A program made the translations under genes and the position numbers. The notes beneath the pieces were generated by a model. The model ran no database searches and had not been told where the DNA came from. It worked only from the letters and a program-made list of their open reading frames with translations. Shown here piece after piece: positions 1-10,469 of a DNA stretch of 64,000 bases. The DNA comes from Takashimella koratensis (taxonomy: Eukaryota > Basidiomycota > Tremellomycetes > Trichosporonales > Tetragoniomycetaceae). Location: assembly GCA_003116875.1 (NCBI GenBank), contig BCKT01000008.1, positions 1,262,322 through 1,326,321 on the forward strand. The letters are read 5' to 3'. Numbering within the stretch: position 1 is the first letter of the stretch; each line of letters begins with the position of its first letter.

Positions 1-653
1 AGCTTAGTGGATCCACGAGCTCGTTCATGATTGATCACGAAGAGCGGATCGAGTAGATCTCCTAGATGGCCTCGTCTCGGAAACGATGGGACGATGCAGA
101 TCAGACTAATCGACTTACAGGTTCTTGACGCTAAAGAAGGACACGATTCTTGTCAGCGATGAACAAGTCTTGAAAAGCGAGATGAAAACGAGGCACTAGG
201 AAGCGCTAGGCTGTTGAAAGACGATGACACGATGACATGGTAAGCAGGATCACTCACAAGAGGACACGAGAGGTGAGTGGGTCGTTGGGTCGTGAGGCCA
301 TCGTAACGAAGACAGAGAAAGGGAGTGAAGGTAGCGGCGAAAGCCGAGCGAGAAGGGCAGGGGTAGAAAAAGGGGGGGAGTCGGTGACGTTGGTTCGGGC
401 AGAGGTCGTCAAGGTGGTCTTAACCGAGCAGCTGGGCGTATCGCGATGCCTGGGGGTCGAACGAGAAGATGGGTGGATGGGTAGATGGGTGAATGGTGGA
501 TTGTCAAGATGGATGAACCAAGGCGAAGTTTCGTTTTGGGAGAAATTCGCATTCTTTCCAAAAAAAAAAAAGAATAAAAAATCGAACAATCTGCAGCTTC
601 AAACTTTTTTCTTCTTCACCACCATTCCCACCACCACGACCTACCCCAGCACC
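1..653. other. Left-edge non-coding stretch upstream of zuotin
   Basis: No recognisable gene is seen here. Open frames on both strands are short or run on into the zuotin 5' region without protein-like composition or splice signals. An A-rich run near 560-590 and a CT/ACC-rich leader just before the ATG at 654 look like promoter and 5' untranslated sequence of the zuotin gene. Confidence 0.5.
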
Positions 654-2358
654 ATGGCCACCGTCGTCACCCTCCCCCTTACCCTCACCCTCTCTCCTTC
701 GGGGTACACCAAGCCCACCCCTTCCTCCGCGTCCGCTTTGACCGCTCGTCAAGTCTACCCGGCTGGTCCTTCTTACATCTCCTACGCCCGCCGTTCGCTC
801 TTGCAACACACGTTCGCAGACGACGACGCTGCAACCCTCGAGCGCCGAGCGGCCCTTGAAGCCGCACGAGCCAAGGAACATGTCGGCGAGCTGTACCCGG
901 GCCTCGGAGAGGAGACAGAGAGCAAAGAGACCCTCGCGAGCGATCCCAAGGAGTGGAAGAAGCAGGACCACTACGCCGTCCTTGGCTTGGGTCACTTGAG
1001 GTACAAGGCTACCGACGAGCACATCAAAGTTGCCCGTGAGTGACAGTCTAGGGGAATCAGAGAGGGAGCAAATCAGAGGGATAGATGCTGATGGGTGACA
1101 GACCGCCGCAAGGTCCTTCGTCACCACCCGGACAAGAAGGCCGACCACGATGACGGCTTCTTCAAGTGCATCCAGAAGGGTAAGTTGGGTTCGCATTTCA
1201 GACACTCTTCTTGTCCCGCCACTACTTCCGTCCCCTGCTGACACTCCCAGCCCACGAGACCCTTACCAACAACGAGCGTAGGCGCCAATTCGACTCGGTT
1301 GACTGGAACATCTCGGACGACGTTCCCGACCCGAAGCGTGTCGCGGCTGACCAGTACACTGCCGTCTTCGGCCCCATCTTCGTCCGTGAGGGCCGATTCA
1401 GTATCACTCAACCCGTCGCGTCGTTTGGCGGTCCCGATGCTAGCAAGCAGGAGGTCGAAGGGTTCTACGACTTTTGGTACAACTTTGATTCGTGGAGGAG
1501 CTTTGAGTGGCACGACAAGGAGGTCAACGAGGGTTCAGACTCGTGAGTGGGCAAGGCTGCATTGTGCGGCAGAATACCCAGGCAGTGGTGTGATTCCTAC
1601 TCGTTTAATCTTAATACTGATACCGTTGTAGCCGTGACGACAAGCGTTTCACTGAGAAGAAGAACAAGGCGGAGCGCACTCGTATGAAGAAGGACGACAA
1701 CACTCGTCTTCGTGAGCTTGTCGACTCGGTTCTCGCCAACGACCCGCGTATCAAGCGTATCAAGGAGGAAGAGAAGGCCGCTCGTTTGGCCAAGAAGAAG
1801 GGCGGCGCGACCCCTAACGGGACTGCCAAGGCCAAGCCGATGACACCGGCCGAGAAGAAGAAGGCAGAGGAGGAGAAGAAGAAGGAGGAGGAAAGGAAGA
1901 AGGAAGAAGAGAAGAAGGCGTCCGAGGCGGGTAAAGCGGACCGTGAAGCCGCGAAGAAGGCCAAGGAGGCTGCGAGGAAGAACCTCAAGAAGTGGAAGAA
2001 GGTGGGTTTGGGCGTTATTGCGAAGGAAAAAGTACTTGCTGACTGTATTTCGATACCTCTGTCATCTCTTTCTGCTATAACTTGTACCTGACTCGTTTCG
2101 CTCGCTTAGGCCGTCGCCACCGTCATCGCCTCGTCCAACTACTTCTGCCCCGCCGACACCCCTGCTCCCGCCTCGACGATCGAGAAACAGCTCGCTGAGC
2201 TTGACACCTTGTGCGACCTCCTCGAGCCCGAGGACGTCAAGGACCTCAAGGAGAAGGTCGAGGCTGCAGGCCAGGGCGAACCCGCCAAGGAGGCCCTCAA
2301 GGCCAAAGTTGCGAGCTTGGGCGACAAGGCCGATGGTAAGTTTGCCGAGTTTGCCTAA
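654..2358 (+). CDS. ZUO1: Zuotin-type J-domain co-chaperone of the ribosome-associated complex
   Basis: Five exons (654-1035, 1102-1179, 1251-1542, 1632-2001, 2110-2358) join in frame to 456 residues, close to the usual length of fungal zuotins. The J domain begins at the YAVLGL stretch (around residue 112) and holds the HHPDKK version of the essential HPD motif, which spans the first two introns. After it come a zuotin homology domain, a very Lys/Glu-rich charged helix (1760-2000) that in this family contacts the ribosome, and a C-terminal helical segment ending KFAEFA. Zuotin works in the cytosol with an atypical Hsp70 at the ribosome exit tunnel to fold nascent chains. Branch points such as CTGAC before 1250 support the splicing. 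An alternative end using a GTAAGT at 2335 is possible but less likely. Identification is firm; the last few residues are less so. Confidence 0.93.
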
Positions 2359-3379
2359 ATCTTGGTCTCAGCTTGCCGCTATCAAGCGGAAGTGAAGATA
2401 TCCCCATACAGAAAATGAGAGTCAAGCTCGGAGAGAGTTGGAGAGGAGGTTCTGTTGGATCTTGCACAATTGGTGTGATGTGTTGCATGGCGCTTTACAG
2501 AGTAGACAATGCATCAGATACATGAGTGTAGACGTCAGTTTCAAACGAATCCATTGGCGGTGGTCTTGTGACCGAGGCTATGAGAAAGCCACGTGACGAC
2601 GACGACAGTGGCTTGGACGGCAGATGGCAAGATCCGGGCCGTAAGTGAGTGCGATGGGCCAGGAGAGGGCGAGTTGAGGGCGTCAAAGAGAGAACATGCT
2701 TGGGATGATGAGGGGGCGAGCAAGGGGATGGGATGGGATCTGAGATCATGAAGAACTTTCTCTCCTCCTTCATCTTGACCCTTTGTTATCTTTTGCGTTT
2801 TGCGTTCTCCTCTTCTCTATTCCCGACCAAAGTTTCTCCTTGATTCATCGGGATAACAAACGACCTCGGAGCCCAAGGAATCGCGACAGCTACCATAGGC
2901 AGCACCTTACTCTCTTCGTCTCTGTCTCTGAGAATCCAGACGAAAGGAACCCGGCTGAAAAGTTTCGGTCGAGGTCGAGTGAGGTCGAGTCGTGGCCGAG
3001 GTCAGGTGAACCGCCTACTCCTTCCGTCTCCATCCACCCGTCATCCTTTGGATATAATCCTTTCGCCATCTGCCCCTCTCTCCCTGCCTCCTGCCTCCTC
3101 CTTCCTGCCCAATGCCCACTACCTCCAAGATGGTGTAGAAGCATTAAGCGAGGTGCACAGGAGCTCAGCGACCGAGTCAAAGGACGAGTGTGAGACTGCG
3201 ACGGCGTCCGCAAAGGCGAAGACGAAAGCGACGGACACCGCGCGGTGCCATCATTCTCAACAGAGGCATCATCAACATCCCCGCCCCCGCGCTCATCATC
3301 ATCCTCAACGTCACTCACCCTCGCCCCTACCTACTCTTCTTCTCCACATCCACCCACATCCACCACCACATCCATCAGC
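2359..3379. other. Intergenic region between zuotin and the F-box-like gene
   Basis: About 1 kb with no supported gene. Several short open frames overlap on both strands, but none has splice structure or a recognisable motif. The last 350 bases become rich in CCT/CATC pyrimidine runs, as expected for a promoter and leader of the gene starting at 3380. Confidence 0.5.
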
Positions 3380-5141
3380 ATGCTCGCTAATCTCCCGCGA
3401 GAAGTCATCCGCACCATTGCGTTGAACATCTACGACCCGCTCGTCCTCACTCAACAAGACCGATTGAGTGAGTCTCCCTTTCCTTCATTTGCCGCTCTGT
3501 CTCCCTCCGTTCTCGTCTCATCTCTTTTCTCCACCGTTCCCCTCCCTACATCCCCATCCTTCTTCCTACCCTTATTCTCTTACCCAGCTCCATCACGATT
3601 TTGACCCTCCGCTAAACCGCGCAGCATGGGGCATCTTCTCTACCGTCGACATGCACCAAGAACGCCAAGATGCCCTCCTCACCCTCGTCAGCCTCGGCAG
3701 CACCTGTCGTCGCATCCGGCGCGAAGTCCGTGTGGTGCTTTTCAGGTGTATCCGAATCCCATCTATCGAGCATGCCGAGGAAGTCATTGCACACCGTGAC
3801 GACTGGGCCCGGTTTGTCAAGTGAGTCAACAGTCAAGAGGGGGAAAAACTGCGCGTCATACTTGACAGCCAATGTTGTCGCACGACAACTTGGGCTGTCG
3901 ATGACCTCAGCCTCGAACAAGAACCGCAGACTAACCCTTGCCAGATCCATCATCATCGACTTGACCATGTTTGACGACAACTCGATGCCCGGCCTCTCTT
4001 CTCGCTCATGCTGGTCCGAGTCTTCCTTGCTCACGACCCTCCTCTCCTCCCTTCCGGGTCTTCACCACCTCTCCTTCTTCGCCGACGCTAGCGACGACTC
4101 TACCCTCGCTCTCCTTTTCTCCTCCCTCATCTCCCACCCATCTCAACACATCACGCCTCCCCCGACCTCTCCTCCCTCGCCAACACCCACATCCATCCTC
4201 TCCGGTCCCTCGCATATCACTCCATCCAGTATCGTCCCCTTTGCCGCGCGCCTGAAATCATTCGGTTGGCGTCAACGCGCTCCCCCGCCCGAGGGATTCC
4301 GCGCGTTCTCCCAAGCCTCGACGTTCGTCTCGATCCTCCACGTCCTCAGGCACGCATACGACTTGTCGTTTCTCGTCCTCGACGCAGATATGGACGTGAT
4401 AGAAGACGCAGACGTGTTGGCGGCGCTGCGTGAATTGAATCTTCGCACCGCTCCACTGGGTCAGGAACCGGCGCTCGTTAGTCTGATGCTCTGTGGGGAG
4501 ATTGCAGGGTGGCAGCATCGGTTCTTGAAGCAACTCGTCGATACTTTCTCTGGTATCAAAGAGCTGTTCATCGACCGACCGCTCGGGAAGAACCCTCAGT
4601 CGTCCACCACCGTCGACGAACTGGTACGTACCAAACTTCTTCTCCATATCTCCGCTTTTCCTCAACTCGTCCACGTTCCCGACTCAATGTTGACACCTCC
4701 TAGCTCGCCATCATCGACCCACTGAAACAGCTCACATACCTCCGTCTTCTCCAACTCGGCTCCTACACTTTCTCCCCAATCGACCAACAGACCCTCGTCG
4801 CGCACCTCGCCTCGATCTTACCACAACTCATCATCGTAGGCCTTCTCGGTCCCGAGGGAGACACTAATTGGTGGGGTGTCTGGCGGCGTCCTTCGGTCTC
4901 TGACAACCCGATGATTGCGACTGCGATGTCGGTGCAGCCCTTGGGTGACGGACATCTGAGGGTGTTGGAAGCGAGGCTGGATGCGGAGGGACAGCGTCGA
5001 CCGGTCAGTTCGGGGTTGTCGACTCCTAGAGTTATGGAGCAGCAACAGCCGGTCGATGGGGAGTTGGAGGTTGTAGAAGTGGCAGACGAACAGCAGTCGC
5101 CCCAAAGTCTCAAAATGAGCCTTGACCATCTGGTCGCTTGA
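3380..5141 (+). CDS. F-box-like protein of unknown target
   Basis: Four exons (3380-3467, 3625-3820, 3945-4623, 4704-5141) give 466 residues. The N-terminus, MLANLPREVIRTIALNIYD, fits the start of an F-box (an LPxEV..I pattern). The segment around residues 45-70, with spaced Leu, Cys and Arg, fits the rest of it. The remaining body alternates Leu-rich strands and helices in the style of fungal F-box proteins with degenerate leucine-rich repeats, but I cannot define repeats. Such proteins join Skp1-cullin ubiquitin ligases as substrate receptors; the substrate here is unknown. The introns are long for this locus (157, 124 and 80 nt). The F-box call is an inference from the N-terminal motif; a general LRR-type protein is the alternative. 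Confidence 0.6.
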
Positions 5142-5273
5142 GCTCGAACGAAAAGAAGACCTGTCACGTTTGTACAATACCGATTAATCAAGTTTATCTG
5201 TCACTCGCATTGTTCATCCTACATAATCTCGGCCACTGCTTGTAGGTTTTTGGATACCCTTGAATACATCTAT

Positions 5274-5820
5274 CTACATCTCGCAAATGCACTCGACCTC
5301 GACGATCCCTCCCTTGGGAAGTCTCCCAGCCTGGATACAAGTCCGAGCTGGTGCTGGTGCAGGCACGAACTGTGTCTGTCAGTATCGAGTTGAATGTGAA
5401 ACTACTCACTTGAACGAAGACCTCGTTCATGGCGTCGAAGTCGTCCATGTCAAGGAGGTAAACTATTTTCAGCCCGGGACAAAACTCCTCCTGTCACTCA
5501 CTGTTATACTTGACCACTTTGTCCAACGCGCTCCCGCCAAGTTCGATAACCTTCTTGAGCTTGGTCAAAGAATCGAGCTTGAAGTTGGTCAGCTACAATC
5601 CAAGGTGACTGTGACTCACCGTAGCGACTTTTACATCCTTGTCAAACCCAACTTGGCCAGAGCAGAACATGAGCCCGGAGTGAACGCGGACAGCCGCCGC
5701 TGTATCGTGACCATCAGCACAATGATCGTGATCACTCGCTGCGTCACCAACGCCATAGGTCTACTCACAGTTGATCGGTTTCGTGGGGAACTCTGCAGAG
5801 GAAACGACGTCGATGGGCAT
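5274..5820 (-). CDS. RidA/YjgF-family enamine/imine deaminase
   Basis: Five exons read on the minus strand (5820-5769, 5699-5620, 5577-5502, 5462-5410, 5369-5274) join to 118 residues, the standard size of a RidA trimer subunit. The family pattern is clear: an SGQVGFD strand near the middle, a LDKVVKYNIYL helix-strand, MNEVFVQF, then ARTCIQAGRLPKGGIVEVECI at the end. That last segment contains the substrate-binding Arg of the ART motif and the conserved Glu/Cys region. RidA proteins hydrolyse reactive enamines/imines made by PLP enzymes or oxidative deamination. The gene shares a 325-bp bidirectional promoter with a Zn2Cys6 regulator. It lies two genes from a 2-oxoglutarate dioxygenase, so it may serve a dedicated pathway rather than housekeeping. 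Confidence 0.9.
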
Positions 5821-6145
5821 GGTTTAGATGTGTTGGGTTGATTTGTTAAAGAACAGGGAGGAGCCACAAACCTCTGCAACCGTTTTAAACAACTCTCACT
5901 CGGATGCTCGGAGTTAAGACCAACACTTGGCGCACTCAATCCGTTTTATCCTTCACCATACGAAAAGGTGTGAGATTGCACAAAATCTCCTGTTTTGGTA
6001 ACTATGTATCTTCCTCGGAAGGTCGGAGATCCATTCGCGCTCCTCGATCCCGGATTTTTACAAAAAGCACCGAGCATCCGAAGTCGATTCCACCCACTTC
6101 TCCATCGCTCTCATTTGTACCGACTAACGCGCTACGAGTTGGCAT
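5821..6145. promoter_or_regulatory. Bidirectional promoter of the RidA and Zn2Cys6 regulator genes
   Basis: The 325 bp between the two divergent start codons hold two exact copies of the 11-mer CGGATGCTCGG, at 5901-5911 on the plus strand and 6070-6080 on the minus strand. Each is a CGG-N5-CGG direct repeat, a typical binding site layout for fungal Zn2Cys6 proteins. The same 11-mer recurs in the dioxygenase/permease promoter at 10306-10316. The inference is that the regulator encoded at 6146 binds here and controls itself and the RidA gene. Confidence 0.6.
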
Positions 6146-8312
6146 ATGGACGAGACAAGCAGACCACGCAAAAGGGCAAGGACGAGGCGAGCTTGCGACT
6201 ATTGTCGGGACCATCGTATCAGGTAGGTACGATACCAGTACCAGCTCTTGTGAACCAGCCTGATCTATCCAGATGCGACTTTCTTGACGATGCGACCAAA
6301 TGCGAACATTGTTTAGACTACGGCCTGGTATGCAAGAAAGTCGCGCCCCACCCAATTACAGAGACCATCAAGAAACCGCGTGCCAAACCCACAACAACCC
6401 AAGTTGAGAAACAAGATCCTGAACCGGGCTTTTTCGGTGAGACAACCAATCAACCCCTCACAGCATACCCGCCTGCTAAACTGACACTCGACAGGCGAGA
6501 CTAACATATTCGAGTTCAGTCAATCGTGTATCCCCACAGCCTTGCGAGAACACGTACAGCCTACGTTCAATGAATACGACGATATCCTAGACCACTTTCG
6601 ATTCCCCTCGTCGAGCTCATCACAATGCCTCGCTGTAGCTCGAAACGAGTGGGTTGTCGAGAGCAGCTCCAAAAAGGCGACGACAGCGGAAAGTAGTTTC
6701 TCGTTCCATCGACTGAATGAACAGTTCGCTCAACAGCTAGGTGGCGAGACCACGTTGGATTCTCGTATGTCTACTTTCCGTCTCAGTAATCTATCACTGA
6801 CAAATATCAGTGTTTGGACAATGTCACGCTCGACTGATTACCGTCTTCCCCGTCGTGTCTTCCTCAGAAGCGTAAGTTGAACGTGTCATTCATATTGACA
6901 CTCAGGACGGGTTTGAGCGAATCACCGCACTGGGATCTTTGGGGACTCGGCCAAGGCCCTTGGTACAATTCGACCCCTCCGACCCCATTACCCCCTATCA
7001 TCCGCTTAATCCACTGTGCTCTTGGTTCATTATCACGAACCTGCCCTCTGCCTATCCGAACGAGCCTCATCAACACCCTTTCGCGGGCGATGTCGGGTCC
7101 GGATGGTGCTCGACTTGCAGGAATACCCAGCCTGGCGAGTATACAAGGACTAATCTTGTTGAGCATGTCGGATGAGCTGTGTTCAGCTCAAGATGACATG
7201 TACCAGTCGGTCCTATGGTTTCGGCTCGGAGCCGCCCTTCGCATGCTTACCGACCTCGTAAGTGATCTAGCTTGAATGGAGGCTAACAAAATCAGGGGGT
7301 GCACCGAGACATGCCATCATCATTGGTGCCGTTTGCACAAATACATAGAAGGCGACGAATCTTCGCTGCTTGCGTGATCGCTGATCGCTGGTAAGCCCGG
7401 TGGTAACGATGAGAACGTTAGCCACTGCTGATATTGTCAACCAAGGCTATCACTACGAATGGGGCGACCACTTTCTATTGATCTGGCAGAGTGTGACGCT
7501 CAGCCTCCCTACGAGATGCCGGACCATGTACGCGAGGGTCAGCCAACACATCTGCGACCTTGTTTTCGCCTATTTGGGGAGTTATACAAATTGAGCGTCT
7601 TCTTGGGTAGAGCTTGTGAGTCTCTCAACCGCGTCGCATCTTTTTTGTTATAAAGCTGACATTGCTTTTGCAAGATCGACTGACGACGGGACCTGGAGGA
7701 ATCGAACGGGCGGATGATCTTTCTTTTTTCCGGCTACAAGCCGATATCGAGGAATGGGAAGAACAGTGCCCGACAACATGGCCCCATAGCCCCAAGTTTG
7801 AAATCAAACAAGGCTCGTCCATCGTGAACCCATTTGTCTTCACAGTCTTGGTAAGAAGTTAAACTAGGCTTGTCGCTAACTAGCGTAGTTTGTGCTGTGC
7901 AAGCCTTTCTGGTTATCGGACCACTCCCCGCCTGCACACATCACGTTCCGTCCGTCCAAGTCTCTCAAGGCTGGAATGATCTCGCGCGCGAAAGAGTACA
8001 TAATATGGCTCGAAACTGAAGAAGGCGCGTTTTACCTTGATACCTGGTCACTAATGTCATATCCGTTGGGTAGGTCACATGCTCGTTCACTGCTTATATT
8101 TAGCATGCGCCGCCAATCTGTTTTTGCTATGCCTATACGAGTCGCGCTCATCAGGATACCTGCGGTTACTAGAGCGAGCCCGTGCGATCACTACTCAGTG
8201 GGCAAATCGAGATGGGGAGGCGCCCCGTCAAGGGAAAACCTCGCGCAATATATTGTTCTCTGTCATCGAAGGTCTCACGAAGGCTGCGGAACAAGTTCAG
8301 ACGGACAAGTAG
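6146..8312 (+). CDS. Zn2Cys6 fungal-specific transcription factor (cluster regulator)
   Basis: The ATG at 6146 opens a protein whose basic leader (RPRKRARTRR) runs into the zinc cluster. The cluster has CDYC, a third Cys after RDHRIR, then CEHC and LDYGLVC, which is all six cysteines in CX2C..CX2CX6C spacing. An intron (6223-6272) splits it. Further in-frame exons start at 6495, 6811, 6905, 7297 and 7447 and continue to the stop at 8310-8312. The middle region resembles the fungal-specific TF domain: an R-F-x-x-CVIADRW helix near 7360-7390, then LGRPLSIDLAECDAQPP. No obvious coiled-coil follows the zinc cluster. Its 3' end lies 26 bp from the convergent dioxygenase gene, and CGG-N5-CGG sites occur in both adjacent bidirectional promoters, so it is probably the pathway-specific regulator of this four-gene cluster. 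Confidence 0.9.
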
Positions 8313-8338
8313 TTCATTCCAACAAGTATCACGAAGAG

Positions 8339-9766
8339 CTAAACGGGAAGAGCAACTTCCACACCAAAGTAGTTCTGAATGTACATCTTAGTCCCGTTCA
8401 CCTCTTTGATGACGAGGTTGGAGTTATTGTTCGGGACTCTGAGGTTGGCGATGAAGACCTCGCGCCATTGCTTAGGGGTCGGGACGGGGACCCCCGCCTT
8501 CATCAACTCGGCGTATTGCTTGTAAATCCCGTCAATCTCTTCGACGTAGCCTTCACGCTTGATCAATGGAGAGTCTGAACCCAGGGTTAGTTTTGGTCTC
8601 GTTCTCGTCCGGTAGCATTTGGACGTACCCTGAGTAGGCTCCATACGCATTGCGCCCTCTGCGGCGTTGAACAAAACAAGCGAAAGGCGCTCAACGCCAG
8701 CTTGGTCGGCGGGTGGCTGGTTCACCCGATGGCGAGTCGCTTTGAAGTGTCCGCCAGAGACGACTGCAAGAGTCAGCCGTATGTAACGCTTATAGCTTCT
8801 CACCTTCCAAAACGTCTCCGAGGTTGATGACCATCGCTCCCGGGTTGTACCCAACATAACGCCATTTCTGGTCTTTCCCAAAGATCTGCAAACACGAGAC
8901 CGGAACGGAAAACAACATGGTTGTCGTTCCTTGATCACTACAGAGTGAGCCCAAGCTCGTAATCCAGCCTCTTACGTGTGCCCGTTCATGCGGAGACCGC
9001 CGCCGTTCTTGCGAGTTTCTTCACTCAGAGGCTCGAAGAGAGCATGTCGGAAGTAAGCCTGACCCACTGGCGCTCCCTTGGCTTGAACATTATCCCAGAG
9101 ATAATCATCAGGTAGCTCGAGGACACGAGAGAGGAGCTTCAACAGGCGACGGTTGACGTTTTGCGTGAGGTACTGAGTGTTAACGCCACGGATACGCCAT
9201 GGGTACTTACAGTGCAGAAGGACGAGATCTCGTCCATGAAGGGGTGGACGCAGCTTGGAACATTGTTGATATCCTCAAACTGAGGGGAGTAGTAGTTGAA
9301 ATGCTGGATCCCATCGCGTGCTTCAACATTACGCTTCTGGTCAGCAAGGTTACAATGACATTGACTCACTGTCCAACCGTAAGGGTGTTTGTAGCCAGCA
9401 AATTTGCCCGATGCCGGGTTCCAAAGAAGACGTTCCTTGTCTTCCTCCGAAATGTTACGGAGCACGTATTGCCCGATAGCAAATTGCCTGTGGAGCTGAC
9501 TCGGTCAACCAAGGACTCTAAAACTTGCTTACCTGTTCCAAGCTGACGCCGTAGTTGGTAAGGAACAAGAAACCATCCTCCCGGATAGCTTCTTTGCAGG
9601 TAGCGATCAACCCATCGACGACGGCCTGGTCGGTGGAGTCGAGCAGAGACAAGTCGATGGTGTGGAGCTTGGCAAAATCCAGGTCGAGCTTGGTCGGCTC
9701 AGGTGGGTTCCAAGGAGGAACGAAAGGTTTCCCCTCGGTTGAGCAAGATTGGTATGGAGACGACAT
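8339..9766 (-). CDS. 2-oxoglutarate/Fe(II)-dependent dioxygenase, isopenicillin N synthase-like
   Basis: The gene starts at 9766 on the minus strand and is spliced through several short introns. The N-terminal domain (IDLSLLDSTDQ..., then DGFLFLTNYGV) matches the non-haem dioxygenase N-terminal region. The core has the metal triad and co-substrate site: GHTDQGTTT gives the HxD pair (split by an intron near 8940-8977), FKATRHRVN the distal His, and RLSLVLF the Arg-x-Ser that binds 2-oxoglutarate. The length, about 380 residues, is normal. Members hydroxylate, desaturate or demethylate small molecules; the substrate cannot be read from sequence. It shares a 703-bp promoter, rich in CGG-N5-CGG elements, with an MFS permease, and converges on the zinc-cluster regulator. 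Confidence 0.9.
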
Positions 9767-10469
9767 CGTGGAATGGGTGTTTGGAAGTGAATCTCATGAA
9801 GGGGGTCGCGGGGTTTAAGTACACCACGATGAGGGAGAATAGCAAGAAGCTCGGTTGCCCGGATACTCGGCTCTTAGCTGTACCAGCTGGATCCTCTTCG
9901 GATGCTCGCTTTGCTGGACCGAAAAAGTCCAAAACAGCAAGGGCATACCAAGATGCCTTACGTCTCTCGGACTTCGTTCGGATGTTCGCTTTGCTGAAGT
10001 CCGGGGTTGCACCACGACAGCGCATAGCAAGTCGCGTGGCTCTTCGACCTGGTCTGGATGCTCGCGTTACTCCACTCAGGACGACGCATCCTGCCGGAGG
10101 TAGAATCCCGCCCAACGCGCTAGAGACCCCTGGTCCAAGTGCATTACATTCGAAGTGGATCGTGACGTCGACCCACCAACCAGATCAATGCTATGCCTCA
10201 TCTTCAGATTCGGAAGCTCGGACTTCTCGTCAGCGTAAACTTTCTTGTCTCAAAGGTTTGCAAAATTCCCCGTTTCAGGAATTTTTACAAGTCGTCGAAA
10301 CCGGTCGGATGCTCGGTGATGTTCACGAGTTGCAGTCTGTCCAACTGAAATCCAAGCCTTGCCCGACGTTTTCTCTCTCTTATCTTCGAACTTTCACCGT
10401 TCCAAATGGTATATAACCCTTCTTCGTTGCGTAGGTGACAGTCTCCTCACAATCTTCTTTCTCACAGCC
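9767..10469. promoter_or_regulatory. Bidirectional promoter with an array of CGG-N5-CGG-like elements
   Basis: Between the dioxygenase and permease start codons is a series of related 11-mers. CGGATACTCGG lies at 9860-9870, CGGATGCTCGC at 9899-9909, CGGATGTTCGC at 9979-9989, TGGATGCTCGC at 10055-10065, CGGAAGCTCGG at 10211-10221, and the exact CGGATGCTCGG at 10306-10316. Two copies (9899 and 9979) extend into a shared TTTGCTG tail, so part of the array may have arisen by local duplication. A 237-codon plus-strand frame crosses this region but has no motif and begins inside the dioxygenase, so I treat it as chance. Confidence 0.6.
10410..10416 (+). promoter_or_regulatory. TATA box of the MFS permease gene
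   Basis: TATATAA stands 54 bp before the permease ATG at 10470 and downstream of the CGG-N5-CGG array. A TATA box fits an inducible gene. Confidence 0.5.

Noticed and set aside
9703..10416. 237-codon plus-strand open frame across the dioxygenase/permease promoter
   Set aside because: It starts inside the dioxygenase coding sequence and ends at the permease TATA box. It is better explained as promoter DNA with repeated CGG elements; there is no domain or codon bias.
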